Source: Pontibacter anaerobius
Lineage (GTDB): Bacteria > Bacteroidota > Bacteroidia > Cytophagales > Hymenobacteraceae
Reading direction: 5' to 3'
Assembly: GCF_026241195.1 (NCBI RefSeq)
Contig: NZ_JAPFQO010000001.1
Location: forward strand, 434,001-498,000
Length of the DNA: 64,000 bases
In this document: positions 17,798 to 25,872 of the stretch, piece by piece
How positions within the stretch are numbered: the stretch's first letter is position 1
Layout: every line of letters starts with the position of its first letter
Translations under genes and position numbers: made by a program
Notes under the pieces: model-generated
The model's input: the letters and a program-made list of their open reading frames with translations, nothing else
Told to the model about the DNA's origin: nothing
Databases searched by the model: none

Positions 17798-18841
17798 TTG
17801 AAAACCGTTGCCTTTATACTTTGCGTGCTGCTAGGCCTTGCATTCACGGCAGAGGCACAGGTGGGCGGCCAGCGGGGATTTCCGTTTCTGGAGCTGCCGG
17901 CAAGTGCCAAGCAAGCTGCTTTGGGAGGTATAAACGTTACGGCAGGCGGCCACGACGTGAACATGGTGAACGCAAACCCGGCGCTGCTGAACCAGGAGAT
18001 GGATGGGCAGGTGAGCCTGAGTTATGTCGGTTACCTGGCCGACATCAAGCAGAGCCACGCGGTTTACGCCTTCAACTCGGAGAAGTATGGCCGTTGGGCG
18101 GCAAGTATAAATTACCTGAATTACGGGGACTTTATAGAGCGCGATGCCACAGGTATGGAGGTCGGTACTTTCAACGTGAACGATTATACCTTGGCGCTTA
18201 CCCATTCCCGTGAAGTAGAAGCCTTTACCATTGGCGCAACCGCAAAAGCAGCCGTGTCAAGTATAGCCGGCGACCAGGCTGTGGGTGTGTTGGCAGATGC
18301 CGGAGCTGTTTTTAAGCACCCGGAGAGAGACTTTACCGTGGGGCTGGCGTTTAAGAATGTAGGTTACCAGGTGAAAACATTTGACAGCGGGGAGCGGCAG
18401 CAGATGCCCTGGGATGCACAGCTGGGCGTAAGCTATAAGCCGGAGCACATGCCGGTGCGGCTCTCGCTCACGGCACACCGCCTGTACCAGTTCGATATCG
18501 TGTACCTAGACCCTAACGCGCCGGGCAGGCTAGATGAGAATGGCAACGAAGTGAAGGAGGAGAAGAAGCTAAGCGATAAAATAGCCCGACATTTTGTGGC
18601 GGGTGCCGAGTTTGTGTTCAGTAGGAACTTTCAGCTGCGAGCCGGTTACAACCACCTGCGCCGCAAGGAACTGCGGCTGGAGAGTAAGTCCGGTGGGGCT
18701 GGTTTCTCGGTAGGGGCTATGCTGCGGGTGCGGAGCTTTGAACTGAACTATGGCAGCGCCTTTTTCCATCCGTCGGGCGCCACGCACTACATCACCATCG
18801 CCACCAACACCGGCACGTTCCTCAAAAAGAAAAGCAGTTAA
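17798..18841 (+). CDS. porQ: Type IX secretion system protein PorQ
   Basis: PorQ is an outer-membrane beta-barrel protein of the Bacteroidota type IX secretion system, in the FadL-like PorV/PorQ group. From a TTG at 17798 the product is 347 residues with a signal peptide (KTVAFILCVLLGLAFTAEA). The typical start follows: GGQRGFPFLELPASAKQAALGGINVTAGG and VNANPALL. The frame is open to an ATG at 17726, but that region lies inside a palindromic repeat and gives a poor signal peptide, so the TTG is preferred with moderate confidence. The C-terminus alternates polar and hydrophobic residues as expected for strands. The system probably exports proteins like the one encoded at 1-931. Confidence 0.88.
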   Translation: MKTVAFILCVLLGLAFTAEAQVGGQRGFPFLELPASAKQAALGGINVTAGGHDVNMVNANPALLNQEMDGQVSLSYVGYLADIKQSHAVYAFNSEKYGRWAASINYLNYGDFIERDATGMEVGTFNVNDYTLALTHSREVEAFTIGATAKAAVSSIAGDQAVGVLADAGAVFKHPERDFTVGLAFKNVGYQVKTFDSGERQQMPWDAQLGVSYKPEHMPVRLSLTAHRLYQFDIVYLDPNAPGRLDENGNEVKEEKKLSDKIARHFVAGAEFVFSRNFQLRAGYNHLRRKELRLESKSGGAGFSVGAMLRVRSFELNYGSAFFHPSGATHYITIATNTGTFLKKKSS

Positions 18842-18909
18842 TAACCAAACAGCCTCATGGCTTGTATTAGCTATAGGCCGGGTTTGATTTTTTAATACAA
18901 GAAGAAGAC

Positions 18910-20301
18910 ATGTTAGATAATATTGCATCGTTAACGCCAGCCCAGATTGTAGCGGAGCTGGATAAATACATCATCGGGCAGAAAGACGCCAAACGCAACG
19001 TGGCCATTGCGCTGCGTAACCGCTGGCGCCGCATGAATGCCGATAAAAGCATCCAAAGTGATATTGTGCCGAACAATATCCTGATGATCGGGGCGACAGG
19101 TGTGGGTAAGACAGAAATTGCCCGCCGCCTGGCCAAGATCGCCGATGCGCCTTTCACGAAGGTGGAGGCCTCTAAATTTACCGAGGTGGGCTACGTGGGC
19201 CGCGACGTGGAGAGCATGGTCCGCGACCTGGTGGAGCAGTCGGTGAACATGGTAAAGCAGAAGAAAAAGGAGGAGGTGAAGCAGAAAGCCGCCGAGGTGG
19301 TTGAGGATATCATACTTGACGCTCTTATCCCCCCGATTCAGGGCCGCGCCACGCCTGGTTACTCCTCCACTTCTGACCCGAATGTTGTGCCGGACAACGA
19401 TTACGAGCTGAACGAGCGCACCCGCGAGAAGTTCCGTGAGAAGATCCGCAACGGAGAGCTGGAAGACCGCAAGATAGAGATACGCGTGCAGCAAAGCACC
19501 ATGCCGGGCATGGGCGTGATGGGTCCGGGTATGGATGAGGCTTCCATGATGAACATCCAGGAGATGATCAGTGGCATGATGCCGAAGAAAACCAAGAAGC
19601 GCAAGGTAAGCATTGCTGAGGCGCGTAAGATTTTACTGGAGGAGGAGGCTTCTAAGCTGATCGATATGGATGAGGTGAAGGAGGAGGCGATCTTCAAGGC
19701 GGAGAACTCCGGCGTGATCTTTATCGATGAGATTGACAAAGTAGCCAGCTCCAGCAAAAAAGGCAGCGGGCCGGACGTAAGCCGCGAAGGCGTGCAGCGC
19801 GACCTGTTGCCAATTGTGGAGGGTTCCACGGTGAACACCAAGTATGGCATCATCAACACCGACCATATCCTGTTCATTGCCGCCGGTGCTTTCCACGTGG
19901 CCAAGCCATCCGATCTGATTCCGGAGTTGCAGGGCCGCTTCCCGATCCGCGTGGAGCTGGATAGCCTGACCAAAGACGATTTCTACCAGATTCTGAAGTT
20001 CCCGAAAAATGCCCTCACCAAGCAGTATGAGGCACTGCTGTCGGCAGAGGAGGTGGAGCTGTCGTTCAATGACGAATCTCTGGACGAGATCGCTTCTATT
20101 GCCTACGAAGTGAATACCGAAGTAGAGAACATCGGCGCACGACGCCTGCACACGGTTATGAGCCGCCTGCTAAACGACATTCTTTTCGACGTGCCGGACA
20201 AGATAGGAGCCAACGCACACATCCTGGTTACCCGCGAGATGGTGCAGGAAAAGCTGTCGAGCATGGTGAAAAACCGCGATCTGAGCCAGTATATTTTGTA
20301 G
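18910..20301 (+). CDS. hslU: ATP-dependent protease ATPase subunit HslU (ClpY)
   Basis: HslU unfolds substrates and feeds them into the HslV peptidase. The 463-residue chain starts with the LTPAQIVAELDKYIIGQKDAKR block. Walker A GATGVGKT is at 61-68, next to the pore motif GYVGRDVESM near 95. The lengthy intermediate domain spans about 115-245, and Walker B VIFIDEIDK is near 273. The C-terminus NRDLSQYIL is the conserved tail that docks into HslV. hslV is not next to it within this window, unlike the hslVU operon of many bacteria. A terminator with a 19-bp stem follows. Confidence 0.96.
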   Translation: MLDNIASLTPAQIVAELDKYIIGQKDAKRNVAIALRNRWRRMNADKSIQSDIVPNNILMIGATGVGKTEIARRLAKIADAPFTKVEASKFTEVGYVGRDVESMVRDLVEQSVNMVKQKKKEEVKQKAAEVVEDIILDALIPPIQGRATPGYSSTSDPNVVPDNDYELNERTREKFREKIRNGELEDRKIEIRVQQSTMPGMGVMGPGMDEASMMNIQEMISGMMPKKTKKRKVSIAEARKILLEEEASKLIDMDEVKEEAIFKAENSGVIFIDEIDKVASSSKKGSGPDVSREGVQRDLLPIVEGSTVNTKYGIINTDHILFIAAGAFHVAKPSDLIPELQGRFPIRVELDSLTKDDFYQILKFPKNALTKQYEALLSAEEVELSFNDESLDEIASIAYEVNTEVENIGARRLHTVMSRLLNDILFDVPDKIGANAHILVTREMVQEKLSSMVKNRDLSQYIL

Positions 20302-20434
20302 TTAGAGAGTTTGGGAGTTTAGGAGTTGGAGAGTTAAAAAGCTGCATCTGGCGCCGGTATCTAACCTGTGTTGCATCGTGTGTTGCGAGTCTCCAGACTC
20401 GCTTTTGAGCAGGTTTATACTCTAGCTATACTTT
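20302..20434. other. Intergenic stretch with GAGTT-type repeat and a lone hairpin
   Basis: A run of GAGTT/GGAGTT units (about 20304-20337) resembles one at about 29298-29345 in reverse complement. It is followed near 20379-20395 by a hairpin (GCGAGTCTCCAGACTCGC) that matches the CGAGTCT-type hairpin family found in the composite elements. No gene is seen. Confidence 0.55.
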
Positions 20435-20478
20435 AAAAGCCAGTGTTTCTGCATCTGCAGAAACACTGGCTTTTTATT
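20435..20478 (+). terminator. Terminator after hslU
   Basis: A 19-bp perfect stem (20435-20453 with 20456-20474) is followed by a T-rich tail. The left arm AAAAGCCAGTGTTTCTGC recurs in the next terminator at 22518. Confidence 0.85.
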
Positions 20479-20543
20479 TGGAATATAAAATATGTTGGTA
20501 AAGCCTTATATTTAGGCGTGTTAATATCTATCAAAGTTTATCC

Positions 20544-22493
20544 GTGAAAACAAATTTTACAATCGTATTAGTAACGCTTATACTTTACGTTGCTGGTAGT
20601 CACCCCTCAAGAGGGCAGGCCCCTAAATTTGGACAAATTGATATGGCTGACCTTGCCATGTCCACCTACGCACCAGATACTTCCGCTGCAGCTGTCATTC
20701 TTTCAGACCATGGCAGCCTGGAGTATGTTCACGATTATTATGCAGCTTTTGTGTTTAAACGCCACGTTCGGATCAAAATTCTGAAGAAGGCAGGATATGA
20801 ATGGGGTAACGTTGATATACCTTATGTGAAGGCTGGTGGCAGAGGAGAGCAGGTAACTGAAATTAAAGCATCTACCTTTAACCTTGTTAACGGGCAAATA
20901 ACAGAAGATAAAATAAGAGGCAAAGAGATCTATGACGGTCGCCATGGCGCTTTTGTGCATCTTAAAAAGTTCGCCATGCCTAATGTGAGAGAAGGCTCTG
21001 TAATAGAATATACTTACACCATTGATTCGCGGTACCTCCATAACTTGAAAGAATGGAGCTTCCAGTCATCCATACCAATTGTGTGGAGCGAGTATCGTGT
21101 TAAAATGCCTGAACAGTATGCATTTAAAATGGTGAAGCAGGGCAGCCATCCACTTTATACGCCTGAGGACCTTGGCCTGAAGTATAATTTCAGGAAAGAA
21201 GGCAACCGTTGGATAGCGAAGGATGTGCCAGCACTACACCTGGAAAGCTACCTTACTACCTTATCCGACTATCTAACTAAGATAGAATTTGAGCTTTACA
21301 AGATAAACTATTCTTCAGGTAACCAGAAGATACCAACCGGTGACTGGAGCGAGTTTGCCGAAATTTTAGCGGAGGATGAAGATTTTGGTAAACATTTGAA
21401 ACCGGCCGGCAGGTTCGGAAAACAGATAGAAAAGATCAAGGCTAAAGATACAAACCCACTGCAGCAAGTAGAAGGAATTTACAGCTTTGTGCAGGATAGT
21501 ATGAAGTGGAATGGCTACCATAGCCTGAGGCTTGAAAAGACACTCCCTGAGATTCTGAAAAAGCGATCGGGCGATGTTGCAGATATAAATATGCTGTTGA
21601 TAGCAATGCTAAGGGAAGCTGGTTTTGATGCCAACCCTGTGTTGGTAAGTACCCGCAGTCACGGCAAACCTTACAAAAAAACACCGCTCTTCACAAAGTT
21701 TGATTATGTAGTTGCGCAGGTGAAAATTGATGAAGCAGAATTGCTTTTAGATGCTACAGAACCTCAGTTGTTACCAGGCATGCTACCAATCCGCTGCCTG
21801 AATGGTGAGGGGTATTTAGTGGAAGGTGCCGAGTCTAAATGGATTTCGCTAAGCACAGGAGCTTCTTATAGCAACTATCATATAAAGAACTTAACAGTTG
21901 ATAACTCCGGTAAAGTAAGTGGTACCGGAGAAGAATTATTGGATGGCTATAGTGCACTCTCAACAAGGCAAGCTATAAAAGAAGAGGGGGCCGATAAGTA
22001 TGCTGCTGCCTATAGTGGCGCGGGTAGCTCTAAAGTAACTGAAGCTATCATTAGTAATATAGATAGCCTCGATAAACCATTAGCTATCGCGTACAAAATT
22101 ACAGCAGACAATGCTGGCAGCGCCAATACGATTTACCTGAATCCGATAATGGGTAGTGGGGTTTCTAAAAATCCGTTTCAGAACCCCGTGCGCATATATC
22201 CCGTTGATTTTGCTGCTCCGATTAAGGAAACAATTGTGTGTAACGTTAAAGTGCCCACTGGCTGGAAAGTGGAAGAAGTGCCACAGAATATAAGCCTGAC
22301 TTTGCCAAGCCACAGCGCCACCTATACTTATATGGTGCAGCAAATAGGTAACATGCTGATGATAATTAGTAAGTTAAATGTCAATAAAACACTGTTTAGC
22401 CCAGAGGAATACCCACAACTGCGTGAACTGTATCATCAGGCAGTTGCAAAACATGCGGAGCAGGTTGTGTTCAAGAAAGAAGCAGTGAACTAA
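20544..22493 (+). CDS. DUF3857 / transglutaminase-like exported protein
   Basis: The 649-residue product starts with GTG at 20544 and has a signal peptide of about 24 residues. A DUF3857 domain fills about residues 45-230, including the typical KRHVRIKILKKAGYEWGNVDIPY. A transglutaminase-like core around 275-385 contains QVEGIYSFVQDSMKWNGYHS, a RSGDVADINMLLIAMLREAGF block and VLVSTRSHGK. In this family the usual catalytic Cys of transglutaminases is often absent, and here the expected place reads GDVAD without Cys, so enzyme activity is doubtful. A C-terminal beta domain follows. The protein is probably periplasmic and its function is unknown. AT content is higher than in the neighbouring housekeeping genes. 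Confidence 0.88.
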   Translation: MKTNFTIVLVTLILYVAGSHPSRGQAPKFGQIDMADLAMSTYAPDTSAAAVILSDHGSLEYVHDYYAAFVFKRHVRIKILKKAGYEWGNVDIPYVKAGGRGEQVTEIKASTFNLVNGQITEDKIRGKEIYDGRHGAFVHLKKFAMPNVREGSVIEYTYTIDSRYLHNLKEWSFQSSIPIVWSEYRVKMPEQYAFKMVKQGSHPLYTPEDLGLKYNFRKEGNRWIAKDVPALHLESYLTTLSDYLTKIEFELYKINYSSGNQKIPTGDWSEFAEILAEDEDFGKHLKPAGRFGKQIEKIKAKDTNPLQQVEGIYSFVQDSMKWNGYHSLRLEKTLPEILKKRSGDVADINMLLIAMLREAGFDANPVLVSTRSHGKPYKKTPLFTKFDYVVAQVKIDEAELLLDATEPQLLPGMLPIRCLNGEGYLVEGAESKWISLSTGASYSNYHIKNLTVDNSGKVSGTGEELLDGYSALSTRQAIKEEGADKYAAAYSGAGSSKVTEAIISNIDSLDKPLAIAYKITADNAGSANTIYLNPIMGSGVSKNPFQNPVRIYPVDFAAPIKETIVCNVKVPTGWKVEEVPQNISLTLPSHSATYTYMVQQIGNMLMIISKLNVNKTLFSPEEYPQLRELYHQAVAKHAEQVVFKKEAVN

Positions 22494-22517
22494 GGATTAA
22501 TTAAGAAGGCCAAATAC

Positions 22518-22560
22518 AAAAGCCAGTGTTTCTGCCAAAGCAGGGGCACTGGCTTTTTGT
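22518..22560 (+). terminator. Terminator after the DUF3857 gene
   Basis: The stem AAAGCCAGTG/CACTGGCTTT is followed by a T-run. Its left arm and loop start are nearly the same as the terminator after hslU. Confidence 0.8.
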
Positions 22561-22603
22561 TTTGGCTGGGATTTTATACTTTGAAGAAGGAAAAGATCTC
22601 CAA

Positions 22604-23033
22604 ATGAAAAGTATAAATGAAAGGCCTCCAGCAGCGGTAGCCTTGGCGATTCTAATGCTGTTTGCGCCAGTATTGAGTTATTGGAAAATAGGTGGCATCT
22701 TATCCTGCTGATTGGAAGAAGGCAAGTTATTTTAGGCTCAGCGTTAACAGTTGTAAACAAGCAGAAACGAAAGGCGAAGAAGATTTCAAAAAAGGAATCC
22801 TCAGGATGTACTTTACAGGTGGTTTTGACGAAGACATGCTAAGTTTTCCTCATACCTTTTACAAACAACTTGAAGAGAAGTATAAAATAGAAGTGATACT
22901 GGCAGGTGATGTTGGTTATCCTCACTTCTGTTGCTACAACTTAAAGATGGATGGTTTGCTGTCAGGAAGAATTGGAGAAGGAACAATTGAAAAGCTGTAT
23001 CAAAAACTGCATAAGGCGGAATATGGAGAATAA
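22604..23033 (+). pseudogene. Small conserved Bacteroidota protein, probably frameshifted
   Basis: An ATG at 22604 opens MKSINERPPAAVALAILMLFAPVL, a plausible membrane anchor, but the frame stops at 22711. In the +1 frame from about 22692 an open stretch continues with GILRMYFTGGFDEDM...FYKQLEEKYKIEVILAGDVGYPH to 23033. The second part resembles small Bacteroidota proteins with an FEKGxLRxYxxGG motif and a C-terminal YN...LLxxRFG-like tail, which normally follow a short hydrophobic N-terminus. The simplest reading is one gene broken by a single indel near 22690-22711. Alternatively a GTG or TTG within the second frame starts a shorter soluble protein. Function is unknown. Confidence 0.55.
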
Positions 23034-23111
23034 CCTTGCCAGCCATCTTATCCGTAATCTTAAACTCTGATCGTTCTAATTTTTTAACCCTCTAACCTAC
23101 AAACGAACCCT

Positions 23112-23840
23112 ATGAATGTCTATATCATCACCGGAGCCAGCAAGGGCATAGGCAAGGCATTGGCCGAAGAACTGCTGAAGGACGAAAACAACCATGTAGT
23201 GGGCGTGTCGCGTACCTGCAGCATCAAGCACCCGAACTACCGCCACCAGCCACTTGATTTCTCGGATATACCCGCCGTGGAGCACAACCTGCAGAAGGTA
23301 TTTCTACCTTATAAAGATGCTGAGCGGCTGGTTCTGATCAACAATGCCGGTGTGGTGGGCGATATTGGGTATGTGGGAGAGGGGATGCCCAACGAACGCT
23401 TCGAGTTTGTGTTTGATGTGAACGTGATCGTGCCCGCCATGCTCATGAACACATTTCTGGAAGTATACCGGGAGCAGCAGGCGCAGAAGGTGGTGGTAAA
23501 CATTAGTTCCGGCGCGGGCAAGTACCCTGTGGACGGCTGGGCCAGCTACTGTGCCTCCAAAGCCGCCATCGACATGCTCTCGCAGACGGTGCAGTTGGAG
23601 CAGGACAAGCGCGGCACAGGCGTAAAGGTATTTGCGCTTTCGCCGGGCGTGGTGGATACGCATATGCAGGAGCAGATTAGGGAGAGTGACGCCAGCCGCT
23701 TTAGCACCGTGGAGAAGTTCCGGCAGTATAAGGAAAATAACGAGCTGGCATCGCCGGAAGAAGTAGCCGTTAAAATTGCTGATTTCCTGAACCACACCAA
23801 TAATTACAATGAGGTTGTTGTTTCGGTGCGTAATATGTAA
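23112..23840 (+). CDS. Short-chain dehydrogenase/reductase (benzil/sepiapterin reductase-like)
   Basis: This 242-residue NAD(P)-dependent oxidoreductase has a Rossmann fold. TGASKGIG at residues 7-14 binds the cofactor, NNAG lies near 76, and NISSGAGKYPVDGWASYCASK contains the catalytic Ser, Tyr and Lys around residues 133-155. The closest look-alikes in my memory are (S)-benzoin-forming benzil reductases and sepiapterin reductase-like SDRs, but the substrate cannot be read from the sequence. The gene stands between the broken small gene and a DinB-family gene, with 33 nt to the latter. A shared transcript is possible. Confidence 0.9.
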   Translation: MNVYIITGASKGIGKALAEELLKDENNHVVGVSRTCSIKHPNYRHQPLDFSDIPAVEHNLQKVFLPYKDAERLVLINNAGVVGDIGYVGEGMPNERFEFVFDVNVIVPAMLMNTFLEVYREQQAQKVVVNISSGAGKYPVDGWASYCASKAAIDMLSQTVQLEQDKRGTGVKVFALSPGVVDTHMQEQIRESDASRFSTVEKFRQYKENNELASPEEVAVKIADFLNHTNNYNEVVVSVRNM

Positions 23841-23873
23841 AAAAGGGAACCTAACGGTTAGGCGGTTATATCA

Positions 23874-24338
23874 ATGATGAAGCAAAATCAATTCGAGGCG
23901 CTGTTTTCAGGTTCTTTTGATACGTTTAAAGTATTTTACAATCTAACCCCACAAGAAACAGGGTGTAACGTGCCAACATCTCCAAAAAAAATCTGGCAAA
24001 TCTTACATCACCTGATTGTCTGGCAGGATTATCAACTTATTCAGCTACAGGGTACTGGGGGAGAAGTCGAAATAAACGAGCAACTGTCATGGAGTGAAGA
24101 GGAGCAGTGTGACAGCCAGGAAAAGTTAGATAAAACGGTATCAAAATTTTATAACCAGCTTGAATGCATTAGAGAAGAAATCTCATTGTTTAATTTGCAA
24201 GACCCTGATTTGCAAAAGAAGTTGAAGATCGCCCAAAATCTGTCTGTGCACTTATCATTTCACATCGGCGAAATAATTTTAATGAGGCGAATGACAGGCA
24301 GCTATCCCTTACACCAAATGCAGGAATTTCTAAATTAG
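23874..24338 (+). CDS. DinB superfamily protein
   Basis: The 154-residue product has the four-helix DinB/YfiT layout. Candidate metal ligands are His45 or His46 in WQILHHLIVWQDYQL, and His126 and His130 in LSVHLSFHIGEIILMRR, which is the usual H...HxxxH pattern. Some family members are thiol-dependent S-transferases, such as bacillithiol transferases, and many are uncharacterised. Base composition is more AT-rich than in most neighbours. Confidence 0.78.
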   Translation: MMKQNQFEALFSGSFDTFKVFYNLTPQETGCNVPTSPKKIWQILHHLIVWQDYQLIQLQGTGGEVEINEQLSWSEEEQCDSQEKLDKTVSKFYNQLECIREEISLFNLQDPDLQKKLKIAQNLSVHLSFHIGEIILMRRMTGSYPLHQMQEFLN

Positions 24339-24504
24339 ATACGGAATGTTCTTCCTCTAACCCGGTGCATGAGCACAGCCTCGGCTGCGTCTTGCTATCC
24401 TCTTATATAATCTGTTGTACTGTTAGAGGTTTTAGTTGAAGTATGTTTTGCGTAATGTCCTTAAGTTGTTGACAGGCAAAAATATAGCAATAACCTTATT
24501 TTTA

Positions 24505-24552
24505 TACTTTTGTTGCTAATTTAATATATATATGCTAACTTGGTATATATAA
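24505..24552 (+). promoter_or_regulatory. Candidate promoter and tandem operator upstream of the zinc-ribbon/HTH gene
   Basis: TACTTTTG (24505-24512) fits the -7 consensus. Directly after it are two direct repeats, TGCTAATTTAATATATATA from 24514 and TGCTAACTTGGTATATATA from 24533, offset by 19 nt, or nearly two helical turns. They lie 28 nt before the GTG start of a predicted DNA-binding protein, so autoregulation is a reasonable guess. Confidence 0.4.
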
Positions 24553-24580
24553 GTGTTTACTCACTAAATAAATATGCTCT

Positions 24581-25000
24581 GTGAAGCACCCCGTTTGCCC
24601 CCGTTGTGACAGCCAGGAAGTCGTGAAGAGCGGCATCGTAAACGACAGGCAGCGCTACCGCTGTAAAAAGTGCTCCTATTACTTCACGGTGAACAAAATT
24701 GGCAAGAACATCGACAGCTACTATGTCACCAAAGCACTGCAGCTGTACATAGAAGGCATCAGTTACCGCGAAATAGAGCGCATTTTGGGCATCAGCCACG
24801 TGACGGTGATGAACTGGGTGCGCAAGTATAAAATAAAAGCCCCGGAGCAGACAGAGTACCATCCTACCTACAAGATCCTGAACCACGCCGAACTGGTGGA
24901 CTACCTTAAAAATGGTGGCAACCTGAAAGGTGCCGGCATGATGATTACCGAACTGGGTGACAAGTATATGATGATCAAATGGAAGCGGTTTAAGGATTAA
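24581..25000 (+). CDS. IS1/IS1595-type zinc-ribbon and helix-turn-helix protein (domesticated transposase N-terminus)
   Basis: The 139-residue product starts with GTG. It has a zinc ribbon with Cys6, Cys9, Cys28 and Cys31 (CPRC...YRCKKC), as in the N-terminal InsA domain of IS1-type transposases. A helix-turn-helix follows at about residues 60-83 (GISYREIERILGISHVTVMNWVRKY). A conserved basic tail replaces any catalytic DDE domain, and no inverted repeats flank it. It is therefore probably a DNA-binding regulator derived from a transposase rather than a mobile element. AT-rich tandem repeats lie just upstream, and composite repeat copy B starts about 115 nt downstream. The target genes are unknown. 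Confidence 0.8.
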   Translation: MKHPVCPRCDSQEVVKSGIVNDRQRYRCKKCSYYFTVNKIGKNIDSYYVTKALQLYIEGISYREIERILGISHVTVMNWVRKYKIKAPEQTEYHPTYKILNHAELVDYLKNGGNLKGAGMMITELGDKYMMIKWKRFKD

Positions 25001-25114
25001 GCTTGGTCACGTAAATGGTCTTTTGCCCCTTCCCTTTAACTGGAAGTTTAGGGCTAGGGAACGATTAACCCACCTCTAACCCCTCCTCGGAGGGGAATCA
25101 AGCAGCCGATTATC

Positions 25115-25640
25115 CAACCACCCCTGCCCCTCCTTGACTAAGGAGGGGAGTTTTCCAGCAGACGATTACACCCCTATGGTCTCTTCAAGGGGACAGTAAC
25201 GAGTACGGTGGCTATCGAAAACCGTTTCCAGTCTTTCCGTTGAGCGCCTTGTGAGATCCGGTGCCCGTTAAGGGCAGCCGTAGCGCAGCGAAGGCAGGAG
25301 GGAACACAGCGCGATGCAGGAAGACGAGCCTTCCCGGGCTGGAGGGAGCCAAGGCCGGAGATGCAACTGTAGGTTTGTAAGACTGAGGATGAACCGTGGC
25401 TAGTAAGGATAGCTTGGCTCAGGTTGCGAGAAGTAGCAGCCACTAAAGTATAGATAAAGTATAATGTATGGCTCACTCGGATTTGGAAATCCGCGGCAGG
25501 AAGGTTCCGGACAAGGATGTCCGGAACAGCGGGAAAGGCAAGTATAAAAGTATAGCCAAAGTATAAAGGATGGCTCTCCGAGCCAGTTGAGTTGCAAACT
25601 CAACATCATTGTAGGACACAAGTCTGAAGACTTGCGCCAG
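25115..25640 (+). repeat. Composite intergenic element, copy B
   Basis: This has the same order as copy A. GC-rich palindromes (CCCCTCCTCGGAGGGG near 25080 and a second at about 25125-25148) come first. The core runs from GGCTATCG at 25209 to about 25449. Hairpin module 1 lies at 25478-25530, with stems CGGATTT/AAATCCG and TTCCGGACA/TGTCCGGAA. Module 2 lies at 25586-25640. In the core GCGC (25244-25247) faces GCGC (25309-25312), and TGTG (25250-25253) faces CACA (25305-25308). The equivalent bases in copy C are GGAG and CTCC, so pairing is kept while sequence changes. GAGCCAAG (25347-25354) can also pair with CTTGGCTC (25413-25420). The region lies in an 872-nt gene-free gap. Confidence 0.75.
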
Positions 25641-25872
25641 AGAGGGGTATAAGAACGGCTTGAATATGGAAATAAGCATATGATTAGTTCTGCAGAAACG
25701 CCATAGCAAGTGTACTGCCTGTTTTCAAAACTACACCCTATTCTTTTAACTATACCTAATTACCAATAAAGTACACCTGCTAACACCTTTTCGGTAACAA
25801 TCCCATAAAATAGACCAAAGATTCAGGGAACAGCTGTCCTCTTATTACTAACCTTAAAATTCCTGAACATCA

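Noticed and set aside
24581..25000. Complete insertion sequence around the zinc-ribbon/HTH gene
   Set aside because: No catalytic transposase domain, no terminal inverted repeats and no target duplication are visible.
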